Part shown: in pieces, positions 54,467-63,676 of the stretch
Layout: every line of letters starts with the position of its first letter
Position numbering within the stretch: the first letter of the stretch is position 1
Origin: Streptomyces sp. NBC_01306
GTDB lineage: Bacteria > Actinomycetota > Actinomycetes > Streptomycetales > Streptomycetaceae
DNA: 64,000 nucleotides
Direction of reading: 5' to 3'
NCBI RefSeq assembly: GCF_026340465.1
Contig: NZ_JAPEPC010000001.1
Location: forward strand, 1,429,501 to 1,493,500
Notes under the pieces: generated by a model
What the model was told of the DNA's origin: nothing
Databases searched by the model: none
What the model saw: the letters and a program-made list of their open reading frames with translations, nothing else
Position numbers and translations under genes: made by a program

Positions 54467-55942
54467 ATGCCCCACGCCTCCGACGTCGAAGGCGCGGTGG
54501 AAACCCGCGGTCTCGAACCAGTCCCGGACACCGAACGCAAAGGCCGTGTCCGCGACCTGATCCCGACCTGGGTCGCCGCCAATATCAGTGTGCTGCTCCT
54601 CGCGATGGGCGCGAGTCTGGTCGTCGCCGACAAGCTGAACTTCTGGCAGGCACTGATCGCCGCCTTCGTGGCCCCGGTCATCAGTTACGGTCTGGTCGGC
54701 TTCATCAGCATCGCCGGCAAGCGCGGCGGTGCCCCCGGCATGGCCCTGTCCCGTTCGGTGTTCGGCCAGCGCGGCAATCTGCTGCCCGGCTCGCTGATCT
54801 GGATCGCCCGCTGGGGCTGGGAGACGATCAACGCGGTGACCGGTGCGTACGCGCTGCTCACCGTGCTGGACATCTGCTTCGGCATCCACAGCAGCACCCC
54901 GCTGATCGTCGTGACCCTGCTGCTGTTCGTCGCTGCCACGTTCCTGATCTCCGGCCTCGGCATCAACGCCCTGCACCTGTGCAACAAGTGGTCCACGTAT
55001 CTCTTCGGGATCTTCTCCGTCCTGGTGCTGGTCTATCTGATCGCCGACACCGACTGGTCCGCCGTGTTCGCCAAGCCCGCCGGTACCACCGCCTCCCTGG
55101 TCGCGGGCATCGGCCTGATCGCGGCCGGCGGCCTCAGCTGGGTCCCGTCAGGACCGGATTTCGCGCGGTATCTGCCGCGGCGCTCCTCCGGTACGGGCAT
55201 GGTCGGCGCGTCGATCGGCGGCGCGGGCATCGTCGTGCTGCCGATGGTGCTGATGGGCGCCGTGATGGCGGTCTCCACCCCGGACCTCGCGAACGCGTCC
55301 GACCCGGTCTCCTTCCTGGGCAAGGTCCTGCCGATGTGGATCGCGGTGCCGTACCTGCTGATCGCCGTGGTCGGCATGGTCCTGATCAACGCGATGTCGA
55401 TGTACTCGGCCGGCTTCACCGCGCTGACGCTGGGCATCAAGGTGCCGCGCGCCTGGGCGGTCTCCGTGAACGCCGTGATCAGCGTGGTGCTCGGGCTGGT
55501 CCTGATGCTGGCGGCGACGAGCTTCCTCGGCTCCTTCGTCGCCTTCCTGTCGCTGCTCGCGGTGGCCTTCTCGGCCTGGATAGGGGTCTTCGGCGCGGAC
55601 ATGCTGCTCGGCCGGAAGTACGACCCGGTGGCCCTGATGGACACCACCCGGACCAGCGCCTACTGGTACCGGGGCGGCTTCAGCCCCGCCGCCGTCGGTG
55701 CCTGGCTCGCCGCGCTCATCACCGGGATGCTGTTCACCACGGCGGGCACCGCGGGCTCGGCCTGGTTCAGCGGACCGTTCGCGGACACCTGGCTGGGCCG
55801 CAACGGCCTCGGCTGGGTGGTCACCATCCTCGTCTCGGGCGTGCTCTACGCCGTACTCCCGAAGCCGAAGCCGAAGGCGCAGGGCGGCGCGACGGGCCAG
55901 GGTCCCGACGCCGACCGTGAGCCCGCGGGTCTACCTATCTGA
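54467..55942 (+). CDS. NCS1-family nucleobase/hydantoin-type permease
   Basis: This 491-residue membrane protein has about 12 spans with the NCS1 segments GAPGMALSRSVFGQRGN, a Trp-rich first loop (IARWGWETINAVTGAYAL) and WVPSGPDFARYLP. Substrates in this family are purines, pyrimidines, hydantoins or related heterocycles; it cannot be told which. ATG at 54467 follows GGAG seven bases upstream. The neighbouring flavin oxidoreductase gene suggests a linked catabolic step. Confidence 0.85.
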   Translation: MPHASDVEGAVETRGLEPVPDTERKGRVRDLIPTWVAANISVLLLAMGASLVVADKLNFWQALIAAFVAPVISYGLVGFISIAGKRGGAPGMALSRSVFGQRGNLLPGSLIWIARWGWETINAVTGAYALLTVLDICFGIHSSTPLIVVTLLLFVAATFLISGLGINALHLCNKWSTYLFGIFSVLVLVYLIADTDWSAVFAKPAGTTASLVAGIGLIAAGGLSWVPSGPDFARYLPRRSSGTGMVGASIGGAGIVVLPMVLMGAVMAVSTPDLANASDPVSFLGKVLPMWIAVPYLLIAVVGMVLINAMSMYSAGFTALTLGIKVPRAWAVSVNAVISVVLGLVLMLAATSFLGSFVAFLSLLAVAFSAWIGVFGADMLLGRKYDPVALMDTTRTSAYWYRGGFSPAAVGAWLAALITGMLFTTAGTAGSAWFSGPFADTWLGRNGLGWVVTILVSGVLYAVLPKPKPKAQGGATGQGPDADREPAGLPI

Positions 55943-55959
55943 CGCCGCGTCAGCTACCG

Positions 55960-55994
55960 TCCCCCTTCGCCAGCTCCCACCCGGCGAAGGGGGA
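55960..55994 (+). terminator. Hairpin between the NCS1 gene and the monooxygenase gene, masking its RBS
   Basis: TCCCCCTTCGCC (55960-55971) pairs with GGCGAAGGGGGA (55983-55994), 11-base loop, followed by TTTCCC. It can end the permease transcript. Its 3' arm also contains the GGGGGA that serves the ATG at 56004, so it could block translation of the next gene. Confidence 0.75.
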
Positions 55995-56003
55995 TTTCCC
56001 GTC

Positions 56004-56984
56004 ATGGCCTTCACAGTCGTCAGGTTCAATCTCGTCGATCCGCGGGCGACCCCCGAGTCACTCTCCGCCCGCTATCGCGCCGCCCTGGAGATGGCCGCGT
56101 ACGCGGACGACCGTGGCGTCGACACCGTCCAGACCGAGGAGCACCACGGCGTCGGCAACAACTGGCTGCCCTCCCCGTTCGTCTTCGCGGGCTCCGTCTT
56201 CGGGGCCACCCGCCGGATCGCGGTCACCGTCTCCGCGATCATCGGCCCGCTCTACGACCCGCTGCGCCTCGCGGAGGACATCGCCGTCCTCGACCTGATC
56301 AGCGCCGGCCGGCTGGTCACGGTGGCGGGCATCGGCTACCGGCCCGACGAGTACGCGCAGCAGGGCGTCGAGTGGACCCGGCGCGGCCGGCTCCAGGACG
56401 AGCTGCTCGATACCCTGCTGGCCGCGTGGACCGGGGAGCCGTTCGCGTACCGCGGGCGTACGGTCCGGGTCACCCCGCGCCCGTACACCACTCCGCACCC
56501 GCTGCTGCTCGTCGGCGGATCGTCCCGGGCGGCCGCCCGCCGGGCGGCGCGGCTGGGGCTGCCGCTGTTCCCGAGCGCGTATCTGCCGGAGCTTGAGGCC
56601 TACTACCACCAGCAGCGCGCGGAGTACGGGACCGAGGGCTTCTGCATGATGCCGGAGGCCGAGACCCCGCTGCTGCACATCGCGGAGGATCCCGACCGGA
56701 CCTGGGCCGAGTACGGCGAGTACTTCCTGCACGAGGCGCGCACCTACTCCTCCTGGCAGTCCAAGGACATCCACTCCGCGGTCCGTTCGGCGGCGGAGAC
56801 GGTGGACGGGCTGCGCGCGGAGGGCGTCTACCGGATCGTCACCCCGGACGAGTGTGTGGCCCTGGCCGAGGGCGGCGCCGGGAGCCTCGTACTGCATCCG
56901 CTGTGCGGCGGGATACCGGTGGACGAGGGCTGGCGCAGTCTGCACCTCTTCGCCGAGCGCGTGCTGCCCCGGCTCAAGAGCTGA
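56004..56984 (+). CDS. LLM-class flavin-dependent oxidoreductase (luciferase-like)
   Basis: This 326-residue protein matches the bacterial luciferase-like fold: EEHHGVGNNWLPSPFVF, IAVTVSAIIGPLYDPLRLAEDIAVLD, GRLVTVAGIGYR and a C-terminal VLHPLCGG. Such enzymes use FMN, or F420 in actinobacteria; which one is not evident. ATG at 56004 starts the homology. It may be co-transcribed with the permease gene, with a hairpin in between. Confidence 0.88.
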   Translation: MAFTVVRFNLVDPRATPESLSARYRAALEMAAYADDRGVDTVQTEEHHGVGNNWLPSPFVFAGSVFGATRRIAVTVSAIIGPLYDPLRLAEDIAVLDLISAGRLVTVAGIGYRPDEYAQQGVEWTRRGRLQDELLDTLLAAWTGEPFAYRGRTVRVTPRPYTTPHPLLLVGGSSRAAARRAARLGLPLFPSAYLPELEAYYHQQRAEYGTEGFCMMPEAETPLLHIAEDPDRTWAEYGEYFLHEARTYSSWQSKDIHSAVRSAAETVDGLRAEGVYRIVTPDECVALAEGGAGSLVLHPLCGGIPVDEGWRSLHLFAERVLPRLKS

Positions 56985-57036
56985 ACCGGGGCGGGCGGGA
57001 GCGGGGCACGAGGGCGGGCGCAGGGCAGACCCGGCC

Positions 57037-58455
57037 TCAGCCCATCTGTTCCAGCGTCTTGCCCTTGGTCTCCTTCACGAACAGCAGCACGAAGGGGATC
57101 GAGAGCACAGCGAAGACGGTGTAGATCACGTACGTGGCCGAGAGGTTCCAGCCGGCGAGGCTCGGGAAGCTGGCCGTGATCGCCCAGTTGGCGATCCACT
57201 GGGCCGAGGCGGCCACCCCGAGCGCGGCGGCACGGATCTTGTTCGGGAACATCTCGCCGAGGAAGACCCAGACGACGACACCCCACGACATCGCGAAGAA
57301 GAACACGAACCAGTGGGCGGCGATGAGCGCGACCCAGCCCTGGGCCGTCGGCAGTTTGCCGCCGACGAGATGGTACGAGAAGGCCCAGGCCTCCAGGGCG
57401 AGCCCGATGACCATGCCCACGGAACCGATCAGCACGAGGGGCCTGCGGCCGATCCGGTCCACGAAGATCATGGCGACCACGGTGCCGATGATGTTGATGA
57501 TGGACGTGGTGAACGAGTACAGGAACGAGGTCGAAGGGTCGATACCGACGGACTGCCACAGGGTCGCGGAGTAGTAGAACGCGACGTTGATGCCGACCAG
57601 TTGCTGGAAGGCCGAGAGGCCGATACCGATCCAGACGATGCGTTTGAAGTAGAAGCCCCCGCCCAGCAGGTCGCTGAACTTCGACTTGTGCTCGCGCTTC
57701 ATGGCCAGCTTGATCTCGGCCACCCGCGCGTCGAGATCGACGTGCGAGCCCTCGACCTCGGACAGCACCTTCCTGGCCCGGTCCGGCTTGCCCGCCTCGA
57801 TCAGATAGCGGGGCGACTCGGGGATGGCGAAGGAGAGCAGTCCGTAGATGACGGCCGGGATCACCATGACACCGAGCATGAGCTGCCATGCCTCGACACC
57901 GAGCAGCTTCCCCCGCTGGTTGCCGTTCGCAGTCTGGAGGATGCCGTAGTTGACGAGCTGCGATACGGCGATGCCGATGACGATCGCCGCCTGCTGGAAG
58001 GACCCGAGCCGGCCGCGGTACGCGGGCGGGGAGACCTCGGCGATGTAGGCCGGACCGATGACCGATGCCATCCCGATGCCGAAACCGCCGATGATGCGCC
58101 AGAGGGCCAGGTCCCACAGGGCGAAGGGCAGCGCGGAGCCGACGGCGCTGATGGTGAACAGCACGGACGCGATCTGCATACAGCGGATACGCCCGATGCG
58201 GTCGGCGATGCGGCCGGCCGTCGCCGCGCCGATCGCACAGCCGATCAGGGCGACGGCGATGACCTGGGCGAGGGTCCCCGAACCGATGTTGTACTTGTCC
58301 CGGATGCCCTCGACGGCTCCGTTGATCACCGAGCTGTCGTAGCCGAACAGGAACCCGCCCATCGCGGCCGCCGCCGTGATGAAGATGACGTGAGCGAGGT
58401 GCTCCGGGGCAGCCGGGGCGCCTCCGGCCTGCGGTGTGTTCGCCGTGCTTGTCAC
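57037..58455 (-). CDS. Sugar permease, MFS (GlcP-type glucose permease)
   Basis: This 472-residue MFS transporter has 12 spans with sugar-porter signatures: GFLFGYDSSVINGA, RIADRIGRIRCMQ, IPESPRYL, VDRIGRRPL and PETKG-like ETKGKTLEQMG. It closely resembles GlcP of S. coelicolor, a glucose/proton symporter encoded beside smc, the same position as here. GTG at 58455 follows GAGGAG five bases upstream. Likely the main glucose uptake route. Confidence 0.92.
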   Translation of the reverse strand: MTSTANTPQAGGAPAAPEHLAHVIFITAAAAMGGFLFGYDSSVINGAVEGIRDKYNIGSGTLAQVIAVALIGCAIGAATAGRIADRIGRIRCMQIASVLFTISAVGSALPFALWDLALWRIIGGFGIGMASVIGPAYIAEVSPPAYRGRLGSFQQAAIVIGIAVSQLVNYGILQTANGNQRGKLLGVEAWQLMLGVMVIPAVIYGLLSFAIPESPRYLIEAGKPDRARKVLSEVEGSHVDLDARVAEIKLAMKREHKSKFSDLLGGGFYFKRIVWIGIGLSAFQQLVGINVAFYYSATLWQSVGIDPSTSFLYSFTTSIINIIGTVVAMIFVDRIGRRPLVLIGSVGMVIGLALEAWAFSYHLVGGKLPTAQGWVALIAAHWFVFFFAMSWGVVVWVFLGEMFPNKIRAAALGVAASAQWIANWAITASFPSLAGWNLSATYVIYTVFAVLSIPFVLLFVKETKGKTLEQMG

Positions 58456-58602
58456 ATGAGCTCCTCGGGCCCGTCCGCGATGACGGCCATGGGGGTACGA
58501 GCCCCTCCAGTTCCGCACAGCTTCCGGGCGCCCACCACTTGAGGACCGGCGCATCTGAGGGCCGCTCAGCCCGGCCGGGACCGATTGCCCACCGGGGCCC
58601 GT

Positions 58603-61600
58603 TCAGCGGAGACGCTGGCTGATGACCTTGGAGACCCCGTCGCCCTGCATGGAGACGCCGTAGAGCGCGTCGGCCACCTCCATCGTCCGCTTCTGATGAG
58701 TGATCACGATGAGCTGGGAACTCTCCTGGAGCTCCTCCATGATCCGGATCAGCCGCTGGAGGTTGGTGTCGTCGAGCGCGGCCTCCACCTCGTCCATCAC
58801 GTAGAACGGACTGGGCCTGGCCTTGAAGATCGACACCAGCAGGGCCACGGCGGTCAGCGACCGCTCCCCGCCGGAGAGCAGCGACAGGCGCTTGACCTTC
58901 TTGCCCGGCGGCCGGGCCTCGACGTCCACACCGGTGGTGAGCATGTTGCCGGGGTCGGTCAGGATCAGCCGTCCGTCGCCGCCGGGGAAGAGCCGCGCGA
59001 AGACCCCTTCGAACTCGCGTGCGGTGTCGCGGTACGCCTCGGTGAAGACCTGCTCGACGCGTTCGTCGACCTCCTTGACCACCAGCAGCAGGTCGGCCCG
59101 CGTCTTCTTCAGGTCCTCCAGCTGCTCGGAGAGGAACTTGTGCCGCTCCTCCAGCGCGGAGAACTCCTCCAGAGCGAGCGGATTCACCTTTCCGAGTTGC
59201 TGGTACGCCCGTTCGGCCGACCTGAGCCGCTTCTCCTGTCCGGCCCGGTCGAACGGCACCGGCTGGTTCCGCGGATGGTCCGGATCGTCGGGCAGCTCCT
59301 CCCCCTCGGCCGCGGGGGACGGCGGCACCGGCTGGTCCGGGCCGTAGTCGGCCACCAGACCGGCCGGCTCCACGCCAAGCTCCTCCAGCGCCCTGGTCTC
59401 CAGCTGCTCGATCCGCAGCCGCTTCTCGGCTCCGATCACCTCACCGCGGTGCACCGAGTCGGTGAGCCGGTCGAGTTCGGCCTTGAGGTCGCGGCCCCGG
59501 TTCCGCTCGGCGGCCAGCTCCTGCTCGCGCCCGGCCTTGGCGGCCTCGGCGGCGGCCCTCTCCTGCTCGGCGCGGACCAGCGACACCTCGACATGGGCGA
59601 GCAACTGGCGCGCCCCGTCGCCGACGGCCGACGCGACCGCTGCCTCGTGGCGCAGCCGGGCGCGGCGCTGCTCGGCGCGCGCCCGGGCCTCACGCTCGGC
59701 GCGCGCTCCCCGGTCGAGTGCTTCGGCCCGCCCCGCGAGCCCCTTGACCCTCTCCTCATGGGTACGGGCCTGGAGCCTGGCCTCCATCTCGGTCTGCCGG
59801 GCATTGGCCCCGTCGGCGGCCAGCCGGTCCCGTACGGAGGTGTCCGGCTCCTCCTCCATCGGTGACTCCTCGGCCACCAGCAGCCGTTCGGCCAGCTCCT
59901 CGGCCTCGCCGGTCGCACGCTCCAGCGCATCCTGGGCCTTGGCTGCGGCCGCCGCCGACCGCTCGGCCTCGCCCGCCGCGCCCCGCGCCTGCCCGGCCAG
60001 GCGCCCGAGCTGCTGGGCGACACCGGACTTCTCCCGGTCGGCTGCGCGCCGTAGTTCCGCCAGCTCGTCGACGAGCGCCGCGCACTCCGCGCGCCGGGCT
60101 GCCGCGGCGCGCTGCGCGCCGGCCAGCTCGTCGCACCGTACGGCCAGCTCCGCCAGCCCGGCGGCGGCCTCGTCCACGGACGCCTGCACCTCCAGCAGGC
60201 TGGGCGCACCGGCGGACCCGCCGTGTGCGAAGTGCGCTCCCAGGACATCGCCTTCGGCGGTCACGGCGGTCAGCCCGGGCCGTTCGGCGATCAGCTCCTC
60301 GGCGTCTTCGAGGGTGCCTACGACGACGATGTCGCGCAGCAGTCTCCGCACCCCGGGCAGCAGTTCGGCGGGGCCGCCGACCAGATCGACGGCGAAGGGC
60401 GCCGCGAGAGCGAGGGCGGCACGGTCCGGTCCCGGTCCGGTCCCGCCGGACGGGACAGAACCGGCACCGCTGTCCTCGTGGCCTGCGGACCGGCCTACTG
60501 AATGGCCTGCTGCCTGACCGCCGGAATGCCCTCCGGGCCGACCTGCGGGCCGGTCCTCCGAAGCAGCCCCCGCACCGTCGTCGCCATGCCGGGCCTCCGG
60601 CACCTCAGGAGCCCCGCCGCCCGGCTGCCCGGGAACGGCCGTACGGACCTGGCCCGGCAGCCCACCGGCGCCGGACTCCCGCACCGGTGCCGCGGCCGTG
60701 CCGGGCAGCAGGGTCGCGCGGCCGGCGTCCTGCTTGCGCAACCGGCGGATCGCGTCCGCCGCGGTGGCCGTGTCGCGCACCGCGAGCGCGTCGGCCGCCA
60801 CACCCAGCGCGGCAGCCACCGGGACCTCGTACCCGGCGGCCACCGTCAGCAGCTCCGCGACCGGGCCCAGCAGACCGGCCGGGCGGTCATCGGCTCCGAG
60901 CAGCACCCCGGTGCCGTCCTTGCGGCGCAGCCCGAGCGCCAGCGCCTCGTGCCGGGCCGCCAGCGCGGCCCGCTCCCGCTCGGCGGCCGTGGCCGCCTCC
61001 CGGGACGCGGTGAGCGCGGTCTCCGCCTCCGCCAGCGCCGACTTCGCCGCGCTGTGCCGGTCGGCGAGGTCCAGGTCACCGGCTTCGAGCCCGTCGACCT
61101 CGGCCTTGAGCTGCTCGTACTCCTGCTGGGCCGCTTCGGCGCGCTCCTGCGCCCCGTCCCGCGCCGCGGCGAGCCGGTCGATCTCGGCCTGCGCCGAACC
61201 GGCTCTGCTGCGGGCCGCGTTGACCTGCCCGTTCAGCCGCGCGAGCCCTTCGCGCCGGTCGGCGATGGCACGGGCTGCGTCCCTGAGCCTGCGCTCCTCG
61301 GCGGCGAGTTCCCGCTCCAGCTCGGCCCGGTGCGCCGAGGTGTCCTCCAGCGCGCGCTCCGCGGACTCCAGCGCGGCCTCCAGCTCGGCCTCCTGCTCCC
61401 GGATCCTGGCGGCCTCGCGCTCCATCATCTCGGGGGACTCGGGATCACGGCCCCGCCGCTCCTCATCGGGGGCGGCGGACGCGCTCTTCACCCGCGCGTC
61501 GGCGAGCGAGACCGTACCGCGCACCCGCTCGGCCAGCTGCGACAGCTCGTACCAGGTCTGCTGGGCCCGCTGGAGCCTCGGTGCCAGCTGCCGCACCTCG

Positions 61601-62421
61601 TCCTCCAGGCCGGCCTCGCGTGCGAGCGCGGCCTTGAGCGCCGTCTCCGCGGTCTCCCGGCGCTCCTTCAGCGCGGCCTCGTCGGCGATCTCGCTCCGCA
61701 GCGCCCGGCGCATCGTCACCAGATCGTCGGCGAGCAGCCGCAGCCGCGCGTCCCTGAGGTCGGCCTGGATGACGGCGGCGCGCCGGGCGACCGCGGCCTG
61801 CCGGCCCAACGGCTTGAGCTGGCGGCGCAGTTCATCGGTGAGGTCCTGCACCCGCGCGAGGTTGGCCTGCATCGCGTCCAGCTTCCGCAGCGCCTTCTCC
61901 TTGCGCTTGCGGTGCTTCAGTACGCCTGCGGCCTCCTCGATGAAGGCCCGGCGCCCCATCGGATCCGCGTGCAGTACGGAGTCGAGCTGTCCCTGTCCGA
62001 CGATGACGTGCATCTCGCGGCCGATCCCGGAATCCGACAGCAGTTCCTGGATGTCCAGCAGCCGGCAGGTGTCGCCGTTGATCTGGTACTCGCTGCCGCC
62101 ATTGCGGAACATGATCCGGGTAATGGTGACTTCGGCGTACTCGATGGGCAGCACACCGTCGGAGTTGTCGATGGTGAGCGAGACCTCGGCGCGGCCCAGC
62201 GGCGGCCGGCCGGTCGTCCCGGCGAAGATGACGTCCTCCATCTTGCCGCCGCGCAGCGATTTGGCGCCCTGCTCCCCCATGACCCAGGAGAGCGCGTCGA
62301 CCACGTTGGACTTGCCTGATCCGTTGGGCCCCACGACACAGGTGATGCCGGGCTCGAACCGGAGAGTGGTGGCCGAGGCGAAGGATTTGAACCCGCGGAG
62401 GGTCATGGCCTTGAGGTGCAC
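58603..62421 (-). CDS. smc: Chromosome segregation ATPase SMC with an enlarged hinge
   Basis: This 1272-residue condensin subunit has Walker A (GPNGSGKS, 31-38), two long coiled coils, a hinge near 500-700, and the signature (LSGGERS from 1182) with Walker B (YVMDEVEAALDDTN) near the C-terminus. Streptomyces SMC is usually about 1190 residues; the extra length is a Gly/Ala/Pro/His-rich insertion at about 578-664 (DNA 60430-60690) inside the hinge. Flanking hinge segments are intact, so the frame is not broken. ScpA and ScpB must be encoded elsewhere. Organises sporulation chromosome segregation. Confidence 0.96.
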   Translation of the reverse strand: MHLKAMTLRGFKSFASATTLRFEPGITCVVGPNGSGKSNVVDALSWVMGEQGAKSLRGGKMEDVIFAGTTGRPPLGRAEVSLTIDNSDGVLPIEYAEVTITRIMFRNGGSEYQINGDTCRLLDIQELLSDSGIGREMHVIVGQGQLDSVLHADPMGRRAFIEEAAGVLKHRKRKEKALRKLDAMQANLARVQDLTDELRRQLKPLGRQAAVARRAAVIQADLRDARLRLLADDLVTMRRALRSEIADEAALKERRETAETALKAALAREAGLEDEVRQLAPRLQRAQQTWYELSQLAERVRGTVSLADARVKSASAAPDEERRGRDPESPEMMEREAARIREQEAELEAALESAERALEDTSAHRAELERELAAEERRLRDAARAIADRREGLARLNGQVNAARSRAGSAQAEIDRLAAARDGAQERAEAAQQEYEQLKAEVDGLEAGDLDLADRHSAAKSALAEAETALTASREAATAAERERAALAARHEALALGLRRKDGTGVLLGADDRPAGLLGPVAELLTVAAGYEVPVAAALGVAADALAVRDTATAADAIRRLRKQDAGRATLLPGTAAAPVRESGAGGLPGQVRTAVPGQPGGGAPEVPEARHGDDGAGAASEDRPAGRPGGHSGGQAAGHSVGRSAGHEDSGAGSVPSGGTGPGPDRAALALAAPFAVDLVGGPAELLPGVRRLLRDIVVVGTLEDAEELIAERPGLTAVTAEGDVLGAHFAHGGSAGAPSLLEVQASVDEAAAGLAELAVRCDELAGAQRAAAARRAECAALVDELAELRRAADREKSGVAQQLGRLAGQARGAAGEAERSAAAAAKAQDALERATGEAEELAERLLVAEESPMEEEPDTSVRDRLAADGANARQTEMEARLQARTHEERVKGLAGRAEALDRGARAEREARARAEQRRARLRHEAAVASAVGDGARQLLAHVEVSLVRAEQERAAAEAAKAGREQELAAERNRGRDLKAELDRLTDSVHRGEVIGAEKRLRIEQLETRALEELGVEPAGLVADYGPDQPVPPSPAAEGEELPDDPDHPRNQPVPFDRAGQEKRLRSAERAYQQLGKVNPLALEEFSALEERHKFLSEQLEDLKKTRADLLLVVKEVDERVEQVFTEAYRDTAREFEGVFARLFPGGDGRLILTDPGNMLTTGVDVEARPPGKKVKRLSLLSGGERSLTAVALLVSIFKARPSPFYVMDEVEAALDDTNLQRLIRIMEELQESSQLIVITHQKRTMEVADALYGVSMQGDGVSKVISQRLR
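60430..60690 (-). repeat. smc: Low-complexity insertion coding region in the SMC hinge
   Basis: About 85 codons of Gly/Ala/Pro/Arg/His/Asp-rich sequence (units such as AGRPGGHSGGQAAGH and SVGRSAGH) interrupt the hinge between LLPGTAAAP and ALALAAPFAVDL. It is in frame and probably forms a disordered loop. Confidence 0.8.
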
Positions 62422-62561
62422 GCCGCCGGACTCTACCTTTCACTGCCGGTTTCACCCATGAAGGTGCAGGGCACATCAGACGTTAAAGGAAGCACACGCG
62501 GCAGTGCGTGACGGGGCGGGGAGCGACCGGGGGGAAAGAGACAGAAAAGGCAGAAAGAAAG

Positions 62562-62583
62562 AAGGGACGCCGAAGCGTCCCTT
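62562..62583 (-). terminator. Terminator before smc, UUCG tetraloop
   Basis: AAGGGACGC, UUCG loop, GCGTCCCTT on the minus strand, followed by CTTTCTTTCT. A classical intrinsic terminator for the small coiled-coil gene upstream. Confidence 0.9.
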
Positions 62584-62654
62584 GCATATCCTTGCGCATT
62601 GGATCTCAAGCGGCTGTACGGATCAGCCCGGCCGGTACCCTTGTGGGGTGCGGG

Positions 62655-62870
62655 TCAGGTGAGCGCAGGCTCCGCCTGGGGTACGTCCATGTCGATACCG
62701 TCGAGCAACGAGTCTCCGTGGTGCTGGACTGCGGCGGCCAGCGCGTCGTTCTCGGACTGAATCCGTACGAGCTCGGATTCGAGGTCCTGGACGCGCTGCT
62801 GAAGCCGTCGCATCTCGGAGAGAAGTCGCGGGTCGGAACCGCCGACGTAACCGAGAAGCGCCTTTGCCAT
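62655..62870 (-). CDS. Small coiled-coil protein (71 residues)
   Basis: The product is predicted to be an amphipathic helix: after MAKALLGYVGG comes SDPRLLSEMRRLQQRVQDLESELVRIQSEND (given in parts), a clear heptad pattern, and an acidic tail. No known domain is recognised. ATG at 62870 follows GGAGG 11 bases upstream. It lies between the acylphosphatase gene and smc, ended by its own terminator. Function is unknown; similar small proteins are conserved near smc in streptomycetes as far as I recall. Confidence 0.7.
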   Translation of the reverse strand: MAKALLGYVGGSDPRLLSEMRRLQQRVQDLESELVRIQSENDALAAAVQHHGDSLLDGIDMDVPQAEPALT

Positions 62871-63261
62871 GATGGATGGTCCTCCACACTGAGTGACCGA
62901 CCGAAGAGTGGTGGGTCGTAGGGGGAATCGCACCCGCGGAACTCGGCAGCCTCTGTCTTCTCTGCTGTTTTCTCTGCGTTTCTCGCTGCCGAGCAGCTGA
63001 GGTGCGCGGGGCTTCCAGAGTCTCACCAAAAAGTTTGACGGTCAACACGATCACACCCCGTATCGATGGGCAGACCCGGGGGCACACGCCGGACGATGTC
63101 CGGTGCGGCTCTCCTGCGGGGCCCAGGGGGCGTGGAGATCATTCCTACTGCGGCAGCCTGGCACGGAGAGCGCTTCTTGGCAACCACCAGGCATTTTCTG
63201 CCTCACACATATGTCAGAGGCAGATCGGCGGGGCCCCCGGCCACCGCCGGGACCGGGCGCG
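62871..63261. other. 391-base gap between the acylphosphatase and small coiled-coil genes
   Basis: Contains an inverted repeat CTCGGCAGC (62942-62950) / GCTGCCGAG (62985-62993) enclosing a pyrimidine-rich loop (purine-rich on the minus strand). The minus-strand promoter for the coiled-coil gene is expected here. No gene is supported. Confidence 0.6.
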
Positions 63262-63543
63262 TCAGCGGATCTCGAAGGTCTGGTAGATGTGCCGCGGAGT
63301 GTCCCAGATCTCACTGACACCGTCGACGCGGCCGGGTGTGTCGGACGACCTCAGCCACTCCAGGAGAAGGTCGCACTTCTCCCGCGGTCCTTCGGCGACG
63401 ACCTGCACCCTGCCGTCCTCCAGATTGAGGGCGAATCCGGTGAGCCCACCGATCCGCAGGGCGTTCGCCCTGGTGAACCAGCGGAACCCCACGCCCTGGA
63501 CCTTGCCGCGCACCCAGGCGGCGAGCCGTACATCTTCGTTCAT
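63262..63543 (-). CDS. Acylphosphatase
   Basis: This 93-residue enzyme hydrolyses acyl phosphates such as carbamoyl phosphate. The catalytic Arg (VQGVGFRWF, Arg21) and Asn (GFALNLEDG, Asn40) are present. It stands alone on the minus strand, divergent from the exported protein at the right edge. The position beside smc matches other streptomycetes. Confidence 0.9.
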   Translation of the reverse strand: MNEDVRLAAWVRGKVQGVGFRWFTRANALRIGGLTGFALNLEDGRVQVVAEGPREKCDLLLEWLRSSDTPGRVDGVSEIWDTPRHIYQTFEIR

Positions 63544-63676
63544 GTCTGCACGCTAACCGGCCAATCACCCCGGCAGCACTTCGCCCCCACGGCCCATCCG
63601 CTACAGTCCCTGGCCATTGAGCTTCACCTGTACGGGTGAGTCACGCCGACGCCGAGCACGAGGAAGGGCACCGCGC

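Noticed and set aside
62888..62935. tRNA-like 3' end (a T-arm-like GGGTGCGATTCCC with a CCACCA downstream, minus strand)
   Set aside because: The T-loop has G where the invariant psi-U stands, and no matching acceptor 5' strand, D-arm or anticodon arm can be built. Most likely chance similarity.
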